Assembly (NCBI RefSeq): GCF_000185365.1
Contig: NZ_GL622241.1
Span: 48,543-112,542, forward strand
From: Enterococcus italicus DSM 15952
GTDB taxonomy: Bacteria; Bacillota; Bacilli; Lactobacillales; Enterococcaceae
Direction of reading: 5' to 3'
DNA length: 64,000 bases
A program made the translations under genes and the position numbers. The stretch's first letter is position 1, and the number at the start of each line of letters is the position of its first letter. The notes under the pieces were generated by a model. That model did no database searches and was not told where the DNA came from. It was given only the letters and a program-made list of their open reading frames with translations. Shown piece after piece: positions 16,009 through 25,000 of this stretch.

Positions 16009-17529
16009 ATGGATAATAAAAAGGTTTTATTAACAATTTTTGGTGGTACAGGTGACTTAGCACAGCGTAAGCTCTATCCTTCTTTGTTCCGTCTTTATTT
16101 AAAAGGACAATTAAAAGAATCATTTGCGGTAATTGGGACCGCAAGAAGACCTTGGACAAATAACACTTACCGTGAAGTAGTCCAAAAAGCAGTCGCAAGT
16201 TTAGCACAAACACCTGAACAAGCTGCAACATTTGCTTCTCATTTCTATTATCAATCCCATAATGTCAATGATACAGAACATTACGTCGCATTGCGTGATT
16301 TAGCAGACCAACTAGATGAACAATACCAACTAGCAGGGAATCGACTATTTTATTTAGCAATGTCCCCTAATTTCTTTGGTACGATTGTCCATCACCTAGA
16401 GTCGCAAGGCATGATTACGACGGATGGTTACCATCGCGTCATCATCGAAAAACCATTTGGAACAGACTACAATAGTGCCGAAACATTAAACGCAGAAATT
16501 ACCGATGTTTTCTCTGAAACCGAGATTTACCGCATTGATCATTACCTTGGAAAAGAAATGATTCAAAATATATCTGCTATTCGTTTTGCTAACAATATTT
16601 TTGAATCACAATGGAACAATCGCTACATTGCGAATGTCCAAATTAATATCGCAGAAGACCTAGGTGTTGAAGAACGTGGCGGATATTATGATAAGAGCGG
16701 TGCGTTAAAAGACATGGTACAAAACCATATCTTGCAAGTTCTTTCCCTCCTTGCGATGGAACCACCAATTGAATTTAGCGAAAAAGGTATTCGCCAAGAA
16801 AAGATCAAAGCACTTGAAGCCATTCGTATTTACAAGGAAGACGAAGTGAAAGAACACTTTGTCCGCGGTCAATACGCTGCTGGAAAACGCAATGATCAAA
16901 CTTTTGCAAGCTATCGTGAAGAAGAGAATGTCGCAGCTGATTCACAAACGGAAACTTTTGTTGCTGGTAAATTTTATATCGATAACTTCCGATGGTCAGG
17001 TGTGCCCTTTTATATTCGCACAGGTAAGCGCCTGACTGAAAAAGGCACACGCATCAATATTGTCTTTAAACAAGTACCTGTCAATGTGTTTAAAACCTCT
17101 ATTAACGAACCTTGTGAACAACAATCGCTCGAACCAAATGTGTTAACCATTTATATTCAGCCAACAGAAGGCTTCTCTCTTTCACTTAACGGGAAAGAAG
17201 TAGGTAATGGCTTTGACATGCATCCTGTAAAATTAGACTATCGTAATAGCTCTGAAATATTGGAAAACACACCTGAAGCCTATGAAAAACTACTTTTAGA
17301 TGCGTTAAATGGTGATGGCACCAACTTTACGCACTGGGATGAGGTTGCGCAGTCTTGGCGAATCGTCGATGTCATTCGTCATGCTTGGGATCACTCGACT
17401 GCGGAGTTCCCTAACTACGCTGCCGGATCGATGGGACCAAAAGAAGCAGACGAATTGCTCGAAAAAGATGGCTTCAAGTGGATTTGGTCACCAGACGTTT
17501 GGTATCGTGAAAGAGGATTACTGGATTAA
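16009..17529 (+). CDS. zwf: glucose-6-phosphate 1-dehydrogenase
   Basis: A 506-residue oxidoreductase catalysing glucose-6-phosphate + NADP to 6-phosphogluconolactone, the entry to the oxidative pentose phosphate pathway. The nucleotide loop is GGTGDLAQRKLYPS (about 12-25), and RIDHYLGKEM is the substrate and catalytic segment. The ATG at 16009 gives standard length. Placement 13 bases behind an MntR-type regulator is unusual for its function but may be only transcriptional convenience. It ends at a hairpin terminator. Confidence 0.97.
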   Translation: MDNKKVLLTIFGGTGDLAQRKLYPSLFRLYLKGQLKESFAVIGTARRPWTNNTYREVVQKAVASLAQTPEQAATFASHFYYQSHNVNDTEHYVALRDLADQLDEQYQLAGNRLFYLAMSPNFFGTIVHHLESQGMITTDGYHRVIIEKPFGTDYNSAETLNAEITDVFSETEIYRIDHYLGKEMIQNISAIRFANNIFESQWNNRYIANVQINIAEDLGVEERGGYYDKSGALKDMVQNHILQVLSLLAMEPPIEFSEKGIRQEKIKALEAIRIYKEDEVKEHFVRGQYAAGKRNDQTFASYREEENVAADSQTETFVAGKFYIDNFRWSGVPFYIRTGKRLTEKGTRINIVFKQVPVNVFKTSINEPCEQQSLEPNVLTIYIQPTEGFSLSLNGKEVGNGFDMHPVKLDYRNSSEILENTPEAYEKLLLDALNGDGTNFTHWDEVAQSWRIVDVIRHAWDHSTAEFPNYAAGSMGPKEADELLEKDGFKWIWSPDVWYRERGLLD

Positions 17530-17565
17530 TCCGTATTTCAAAATACAAAAAATTTTCCACGAAAA

Positions 17566-17611
17566 CAGACTAACCTCTTACTACCTAGTCGGCAGCTAAG
17601 AAGTTAGTCTG
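17566..17611 (+). terminator. terminator of zwf
   Basis: A 15-pair stem with one mismatch, CAGACTAAC... paired with ...GTTAGTCTG (17566-17580, 17597-17611), followed by CTTTATTT. Confidence 0.65.
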
Positions 17612-17654
17612 CTTTATTTCCCATAATTTACTATTCCTCTACGAAGATCTCGAG

Positions 17655-18713
17655 CTAAGAAACAAAAAAATGAACCAAAAATGGCATAACTATCACTGAA
17701 TAGAGCATTCGACAAATTTGAACGGCAGCAATTTTTGGCATATCACCACCGAAATCACCTGCAATTAGCGCGATATCAGTTGCTCCAGCTGGAGAAGAGG
17801 CAAAAAGAGCAGATTGTAAATCTAAAAAACCTAAACGATAAGCAGAGAATGCAAAAATAAAGTTAATAACCAAATAACTAAAAAGCAACGTTATAGCTGG
17901 GAAGATCAATTGACCCATCTGAAGAATGCTATGCAAAATAAACGTGCACCCGATAATAGAGCCCGCTAATATTTGCGCGAAATAACGAATATTAGCTGAA
18001 AGAGGAGCAGTATTTTTGGTTAACTTTAACACTATCGAGAAGATTAATGAAAAAATTAAAGCCCCTACTGGAATTTCAGACAACACATCTAAAATGCCTC
18101 CAATACTAGAAATAAGTAAAACAAGAAGATTATTTTTCGTTTGATTCATGACTCCAAAAGGCAGTTGTTTTTTCAATGTTTCTTTTTCAGTCGATTCCTC
18201 TGCGTTCTTGCTTTGTTTAATAAAGTGATCTAAAATCAATTGAATCCAATAAAGTAAAATAAGTAACATTCCAACTAAGCGAATAAGCTGCATCGTAGCA
18301 ACAATCTCTGATTACGCACCCATATCAATACTGATCAAGGAAATATCCATGATACCTCCAGTCAAGCAAGATAATAAGGCAGTAATTGCATCCATGTGGA
18401 AGAAAAGAGAAAATATTTTTCCCATTACAAACATATTTAAAGTAAAAAATAAAAGTAGTAAAAGAATTGGTTTCGTCAGTCTTGGTAGTTGTAGAACATC
18501 CTGTTTGCTCACTTGCTGACCCAGATAAGCACCACTTATAATCTGCGCGATAACCTTGATACTTCGTGGCATATACATTTGACCAGTGTTAATAGAAATG
18601 ATTGCGACTACCAACATACTCCCTGTCATAAAACTAGCTGGCATATTTAGTTTTCAAGCAAATTTTCCACCACCGAACCCCACTATACCTGTAATTACTG
18701 TACTGAATAACAT
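17655..18713 (-). pseudogene. AbrB-family membrane protein gene, broken by two in-frame stops
   Basis: Reading from the ATG at 18713 gives 352 codons, the normal length of AbrB-duplication (putative ammonia monooxygenase-like) membrane proteins, with no frameshift but a TGA at 18654-18656 and a TAA at 18312-18314. Hydrophobic spans continue across both stops: VGFGGGKFA before and KLNMPASFMTG after the first, LISIDMGA before and SEIVATMQLIRL after the second. The C-terminal half keeps SPAGATDIALIAGDFGGD. Two open fragments (18312-18644 and 17655-18293) remain but neither is likely to work alone. Confidence 0.82.
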
Positions 18714-18753
18714 TGGATACTTTCTCTTGAAGTAGTATTACTCGGCTATAATT

Positions 18754-18767
18754 TGTTAGCGCTATCA
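18754..18767. promoter_or_regulatory. cre-like (CcpA) site
   Basis: TGTTAGCGCTATCA matches the catabolite-response consensus TGWNANCGNTNWCA at every fixed position and sits in a longer near-palindrome. It is 41 bases upstream of the AbrB pseudogene start. Confidence 0.65.
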
Positions 18768-18858
18768 ACAAATTACTAACAAAACCCTTAGCTCACTATT
18801 TTACCTGTTGTCTTTCCTAATTACTAGCGATCACTTGGTCTTTATTTGTGTTTATTTC

Positions 18859-18905
18859 AAAAAAAAATCGAATAATTCAGTTACAAACTGTAACAAAATT
18901 ATCCG
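18859..18905 (-). terminator. terminator of the CitMHS transporter gene
   Basis: A long stem (18869-18886 with 18888-18905) centred on GTTACA / TGTAAC with a two-base internal mismatch, followed on the minus strand by nine T residues. Confidence 0.8.
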
Positions 18906-18955
18906 ATACATTTAACAACCACTACTATCAAAAAACAACAATCCCTTTGTACTTG

Positions 18956-20272
18956 CTAAGCAGTCAGTGGTACCAGTCCAAAAACAATACCAATAATTAC
19001 ATAGATGATAAAAATTCCGATAGCCCATAAAACACTCTTCTTTTGCCATTGACCCATATCGACATCTGTTAAACGTAACAACACATAAATAAATGGCACT
19101 AAAGGACTTAGTAAATGGAATGCTTGTCCCATTAATGAAGCAAATCCGAGCTGTAGTGGGGTAAAACCGTAACTTGCTCCTGACTCTGCAAGTACTGGTA
19201 ATACGCCATAATAGAATGCATCATTTGATAAAAAGAACGTTCCTGGCGCTGATAAAATAGCGACAATCAGTCCCCAATATTTCCCTAGACTGGCTGGAAT
19301 AATCGATGTCATACTAGTCGCAATTGCAGCATTCATTCCAGTTCCTTCCAATATCCCCATGAAGATCCCCGCAGCAATGACTACCATAGCTACTTGGCCA
19401 GCATCTGGTAGATTAGCCTCCATACGACTTCTTTGATCAGCAATCGATGGATAGTTAATTACTAGACCTAAAGCAGTCCCTGCAATGAATAAAATAGCAG
19501 AAGGAATAATCCCCCAAATCAACAAGATAATAATAACTGCAGTCAAAATAAAATTAATCCATATTTTTTTAGGACAACGAATAGCCATTAGTGCTGGATC
19601 GGTAATAGTCGTCAATTCATTTAATTCTTCAGGTGTAAACTCAATAATTCCCAAACGCTTACGCTCTTGTTTCCCCATAATATAAGCAACTACTAACATA
19701 TAGACTGTTGCAGCAATAATCATTGGAACTAACCCTCGCATAACTTGTGATTCGTCTAAATCAAGCACTGTAATCACTCGGGCTGTTGGTCCACCCCATG
19801 GCAAAAGATTCAAAACAGAATGAGATAAGATGGTTAACACAGCTAAATCCAACATTCGTAAACGTAACTTTCGGTAGATTGGCACAAATGCTGAACAAAC
19901 GATAATCATTGTAGTAGTACCGTCCCCATTTAACGAAACCCCAGCAGACAATATTACAGTCGCCATCATAACTTTTAATGGATCCCCTTTTGCAAATCGG
20001 ATCATCGCATTTGATAACGGATCAAATAGTCCAGTATCAATCATTAAGGTAAAGAATAACACAGCAAACAAGAGCATTACTGCAGTGGTACTTGTCGTTT
20101 TAACTCCTTCTAAAGCTGCCACTCCCAAGTCTAGAGTCCAAAATCCTAATATTTGCCCGATAACGCCAAAAATGATTGGAATTATCGTCAAAGCCGCAAA
20201 AGGACTCATTTTCTTTGCCATAATCAAAATCATAAATACAACAATCAATGCATAAGCCATAAAAGTAATCAT
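18956..20272 (-). CDS. citM: CitMHS-family divalent metal-citrate symporter
   Basis: A 438-residue transporter with about 12 membrane spans. GVSLNGDGTTTMIIVCSAF and LPWGGPTARVITVLDLD are characteristic of the CitMHS family, which takes up citrate complexed with Mg or other divalent ions. No citrate lyase genes follow in this window. It starts at ATG 20272 behind GGGGG and is monocistronic with a terminator. A different organic acid as substrate remains possible. Confidence 0.85.
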   Translation of the reverse strand: MITFMAYALIVVFMILIMAKKMSPFAALTIIPIIFGVIGQILGFWTLDLGVAALEGVKTTSTTAVMLLFAVLFFTLMIDTGLFDPLSNAMIRFAKGDPLKVMMATVILSAGVSLNGDGTTTMIIVCSAFVPIYRKLRLRMLDLAVLTILSHSVLNLLPWGGPTARVITVLDLDESQVMRGLVPMIIAATVYMLVVAYIMGKQERKRLGIIEFTPEELNELTTITDPALMAIRCPKKIWINFILTAVIIILLIWGIIPSAILFIAGTALGLVINYPSIADQRSRMEANLPDAGQVAMVVIAAGIFMGILEGTGMNAAIATSMTSIIPASLGKYWGLIVAILSAPGTFFLSNDAFYYGVLPVLAESGASYGFTPLQLGFASLMGQAFHLLSPLVPFIYVLLRLTDVDMGQWQKKSVLWAIGIFIIYVIIGIVFGLVPLTA

Positions 20273-20423
20273 TAAATTTCCCCCTTAAATAAAGCGAATA
20301 GTTATAGAATTTATTGATTTATATAAGATTATCAGGCAATTGGACATGTAATGCTTTACCATTTCAAAACTAAGGAAGATACTTAGCTATATAAGAAAAC
20401 AATATTACTAGTTATTAACAAAA

Positions 20424-20460
20424 TTCAAAAAGATTTCTATTCAGTAGAAATCTTTTTGAA
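20424..20460. repeat. perfect 16-pair hairpin between gltD and citM
   Basis: TTCAAAAAGATTTCTA (20424-20439), five-base loop, and its exact complement (20445-20460). It is AT-rich with no following T tract, 152 bases upstream of the citM start. It could be a leader structure or a second barrier after gltD. Nothing else coding is seen in 20273-20517. Confidence 0.55.
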
Positions 20461-20517
20461 ACTTTACACTTGTATTTACTGGAACATATCGTAGGTCATT
20501 CCATTAATTGATAGTTC

Positions 20518-20550
20518 AAAAAGGGCAAAGATGCATGCATCTTTGCTCTT
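20518..20550 (-). terminator. terminator of gltB-gltD
   Basis: A nine-pair stem GCAAAGATG / CATCTTTGC with CATG between, followed on the minus strand by CCTTTTT. Confidence 0.8.
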
Positions 20551-20554
20551 TTGT

Positions 20555-21997
20555 TTATTGATAGGTCAATGCGCGTAATGATTCATCGACTTTTTCTGCT
20601 ACTATACGGCCTTCTTTGATTCCCCAGATAACTAAGCTTTGGCCGCGCTTGGCATCGCCAGCAACAAGTACTCGTTCATTATTTGTTGTGTGATCACCAT
20701 AGATTTCTTCGACGCCAAATTCATCAAATAATTTTTTCTCAGGGCCAGCAAAGCCCATTGCTAATAGGACAAGATCTGCTTTTAATACTTGCTGTGTTCC
20801 TTCGATTGGTTGGCGATAGTCATCAACTTTGACCGTCTCGACACCAATCAATTGTCCTCTTTCTGCACCAATAAAGGCAGTAGTTTGGATTTGATTATAG
20901 AAAAGTGTTTCCGATTCAAAGACTTTCTCTGCTTCAGCTTGGCCGTATCCTACTGTTTTCACCATCGGATATTCAGGCCAAGGATTAGTTGTATCGCGTT
21001 CACCTGGTCGTGGTGGATTGATTTCAAATTGTCGGACGGAGGCTGCCCCTTGACGAATCGCAGAACCGATACAGTCATTCCCTGTATCTCCACCACCGAT
21101 GACAATCACATGTTTTCCTTCCAACTTGCGACTAGTCGCATCTTTCCCATGTTTTAACACATCTTTGGTCGCTTCTGTTAAGTAATCAACAGCAAAGCGA
21201 ATCCCATTTAATTCTCGACCTGGCACTTTTAAATCTCGTGGCACACTGGCCCCAGTCGCTAAAATGACGCGATCATATTGCTCTTGTAATTCTTCAGAAG
21301 TAATATCTCTGCCAACTTCTGTATTCGCAATAAATGTGATACCTAAATCCATCATAAGATCGATGCGTCGTTGTACGACATCTTTATCTAATTTCATATT
21401 AGGAATCCCATACATTAACAAGCCACCAAAGCGATCACTTCGCTCATAGACTGTTACCGAATGACCTAATTGATTTAACCTCCAAGCAGCGGTCAAGCCT
21501 GCAGGACCACTCCCAACAATAGCAATCGTAAAATCTGTCTTAGTACTTGGTAAACCAGACTCTTTTACCCAATCATTCTCAAATGCTGTATCAATGATAA
21601 ATCGTTCATTATCATGAATCGAAACACCTGAACCATTCAATGCCTCAGTACAGCTTTTCTCACAAGGTGCAGGACAGACTCTCCCAGTCATTTCAGGTAA
21701 AGGATTGGTTCGGGCTAATCGTTCAAATGCATCCTTGAAGCGCCCTTGATATACCAAATCATTCCATTCAGGTATCAAATTATCATTCGGGCATCCTGAT
21801 ACTGCTCGTTTTCCTCCAAAGAAGACACCTGTATGACAAAATGGTATTCCACAATTCATACAACGTGATGCTTGTTCTTGTCTCTCTTCCACTCCTAAAG
21901 GAATTTGAAGTTCATTCCAATCTTTAATTCGCTCTTCAATTGGACGATATGGATTGTCTTTTCTTGCATGTTTTAAATAACCAAAAGGATCAGCCAT
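20555..21997 (-). CDS. gltD: glutamate synthase (NADPH) small subunit
   Basis: A 480-residue beta subunit of bacterial glutamate synthase. N-terminal cysteines for two 4Fe-4S clusters are present (CMNCGIPFC, CPAPCEKSC). GSGPAGLTAAWRL is the FAD loop and GGGDTGNDCIG the NADPH loop, with a second FAD segment near VLLAMGFAGPE. It takes electrons from NADPH and passes them to GltB. It follows gltB by seven bases and ends at a terminator. Confidence 0.97.
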   Translation of the reverse strand: MADPFGYLKHARKDNPYRPIEERIKDWNELQIPLGVEERQEQASRCMNCGIPFCHTGVFFGGKRAVSGCPNDNLIPEWNDLVYQGRFKDAFERLARTNPLPEMTGRVCPAPCEKSCTEALNGSGVSIHDNERFIIDTAFENDWVKESGLPSTKTDFTIAIVGSGPAGLTAAWRLNQLGHSVTVYERSDRFGGLLMYGIPNMKLDKDVVQRRIDLMMDLGITFIANTEVGRDITSEELQEQYDRVILATGASVPRDLKVPGRELNGIRFAVDYLTEATKDVLKHGKDATSRKLEGKHVIVIGGGDTGNDCIGSAIRQGAASVRQFEINPPRPGERDTTNPWPEYPMVKTVGYGQAEAEKVFESETLFYNQIQTTAFIGAERGQLIGVETVKVDDYRQPIEGTQQVLKADLVLLAMGFAGPEKKLFDEFGVEEIYGDHTTNNERVLVAGDAKRGQSLVIWGIKEGRIVAEKVDESLRALTYQ

Positions 21998-22004
21998 TCA
22001 CTTC

Positions 22005-25000
22005 TCACTCCTTTCTACTAGGTATCGTCAATTGTGTCCCTACGACAGACTCAAAAGCCATTTCCACAGCATCCGTTTCATTGTAGCCAGCGTCTTTAAA
22101 AGTTGCTGTCGTATCAAGCATATGATGATACTCGGTAGGATATACTTTGACAAAATGCTGTTGCTCTGTATCCCAATGATGCAAAATATAGGCCGCTTTT
22201 GTCGACTTTGTATAGGCCAAATGTTTCTCAATTAATTCTTTTAACACCTGGTCATCACCTGATTCATTTAGGCCAAACAAATCGACCATTTCCATGTTGC
22301 ATTTTTCAGCAAAAGTATGTGTCGGATCGTAGACATATGCGACACCACCAGACATCCCTGCGCCAAAGTTACGACCTGTTTTACCTAAAATAACGGCAAC
22401 CCCACCAGTCATATATTCACACCCATGATCACCGACACCTTCGACCACGACTTGTGCGCCACTATTTCTTACACAGAAGCGCTCGCCCGCGATTCCTCTA
22501 AAGTATGCTTCACCGCGATTGGCGCCAAAACAAGCAACGTTCCCAACGATTGGTGAATGATCGACATCATAGCCGGCGTCTTCAGGAGGAACAATAATTA
22601 AACGCCCACCACTGAGGCCTTTCGCGACATAGTCGTTGGCTTCGCCGATTAGTTTTAATTGCATGCCTTGCGTGATAAAGGCACCAAAACTTTGGCCAGC
22701 TATTCCCGTATAGGTATAGTTTAACAAGCCTGGTTTCAATGAATAATTTCCGAAACGTTCCGCTAGCCAACCGGCCATTCGTGCTCCGACAGACCGTTGC
22801 ACATTGTTAATCGCATGTGAGACAAAAATAGGTTGTTGCGATTCAATGGCTCCTTGACTGTAAAAATCAAGTTCTTTCCATTGACGTTTTTCAGCAAAAG
22901 GATCTTCTACTTTGCGTTCGATTCCAATTTCAGTTCCAATCATTCTTGAAAAGTCTAATGACTTCGCTTTTCCTTTTGGTACGAAGCGTGGTTGTAATAC
23001 TTCCGCATGGCCGACCATTTCATCAATTGTGCGAAATCCTAATTCGGCCATTACTTCCCGTAAATCCTCAGCTAAGAACATCATTGCATGAATAACATGC
23101 TCTGGTTTTCCAGCGAAAAACTTCCGTAAAGCTGGGTTTTGTGTCGCCACACCCACAGGACAAGTATTTAAGCTACATACGCGCATCATCACACAACCAA
23201 CAGCTACTAGCACTAGTGAAGCAAAGCTATATTCTTCAGCACCTAAAAGTGTTGCAACTGCAATATCGCGACCTGTCATCAATTTTCCATCTGTTTCCAA
23301 CACCATTCGTTGGCGTAAATGGTTCATGCTTAACGTCTGATGCGCTTCAGCAACCCCCATTTCCCATGGAAGGCCTGCATCGCGGACAGAATTTCTCGGC
23401 GATGCACCCGTTCCACCATCATAGCCAGAGATAACGACGACATCCGCACCCGCTTTGACGACACCAGTGGCGATTGTTCCGACACCTGTACTGGACACAA
23501 GTTTCACATTGATTCGAGCATATGGATTAATGGTTTTCAAATCATAAATCAATTGAGCCAAATCTTCAATAGAATAAATATCATGGTGCGGTGGTGGTGA
23601 AATTAAGCGGACACCTGGTGTTGACCCCCGAATCTCAGCAACCCATGGGAAAACTTTATTCCCTGGAAGTTGTCCACCTTCACCTGGTTTTGCTCCTTGT
23701 GCCATTTTAATTTGAATTTCTTCAGCACTCATTAAGTACTCCGCATTCACACCAAAACGACCTGAAGCGACCTGTTTGATTTTACTATTGTAATTTACAC
23801 CGCTTGCTTCAGGTTTGAAACGATTGCGATGCTCGCCTCCTTCACCACTGTTTGATTTTGCACCAATTTGATTCATGGCCTCGGCGATACATTTATGAGC
23901 CTCTTCACTTAACGAGCCATAGGACATCGCACCGACTTTAAAGCGCTTGACAATCCGTTCCGCTGGCTCAACTTCAGTAATTTCAATCGGTTGCCGTTTA
24001 TGTTTAAATTCCCACATGGCACGCAATGTCGTCGGAGATTCTAGTGCCTCAAGGTTCATTTGATTGGCATATTCTTTGTAGAGTTGGTAATCGCCTGTCC
24101 GTACAGCTCGTTGGAAGTTATAGATTGTTCGCGGATTATACAAGTGGTGTTCGCCATCTTCTTTAAATTGGAAGCTCCCACCTGATGGCAAGTAGTCATT
24201 GGCTTTTTCGCCGTAAGCTGCATCATAACGTTTTACATATTCCTCTTCGATTTGATTCAGTGAAAGACCACCGATTCGTGAAGCAGTTCCGGTGAAAAAT
24301 TCATCTACGACTGCATTTGAAATACCAACTGCTTCAAATAATTGTGCTCCTTGGTATCCCGCAACTGTCGAAATCCCCATCCGAGACATGATTTTAACAA
24401 TTCCTTTTTCACACGCCTTGCGATACGATTCGACTTTATCAGAAAGGTGATAATAATTTAACGTTTCATATGCGCCATAAGGATGAATTGCACCCGCTCC
24501 GTATCCAATTAACATCGCAAAGTGATGAACTTCACAGGCTTCTGCCGTATCAGCGACAATGGATACTTGAGATCCTTTTCCTTGACTGACCAAATAATTA
24601 TGCAACCCTGATACCGCAAGTAAAATTGGGATCGCCATTTTCCCTTCTTGGCGATCACGATCAGTCAAAATCAAAATGGTTGCGCCTTGATCAATTTTCG
24701 CTTCAGCCTCACGACACAAATTTTCCATCGCTTGTCGCAAGTTATGGCGTTTTTCTTTCTGGTAATCATAGAGAATCGATTGAGTCACTGCTTGTTGATA
24801 CTTGCGCTTCATTTGTTTCATTTTTAAAAAGTCTTCCGTTGACAGTACCGGACTATTTACTTTTAATTTGCGACAGTTTTCAGGAATATCTTGACTAATA
24901 TCAGAATCACGTCCCAAAAAAAGCTCCGTTCCAATAACTAATTTCTCACGAATCGCATCGATTGGCGGATTGGTTACTTGAGCAAACTGTTGCTTAAAGT

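Noticed and set aside
17655..18644. Two separate small transporter genes
   Set aside because: Both fragments are in the same frame of one AbrB-type protein; neither has a convincing ribosome site.
18654..18656. Selenocysteine at the in-frame TGA
   Set aside because: A second stop (TAA) interrupts the same gene, and the family has no selenocysteine; mutation is simpler.
18848..19030. 60-codon plus-strand frame near the citM end
   Set aside because: It crosses the citM terminator hairpin and the antisense of citM, with no ribosome site.
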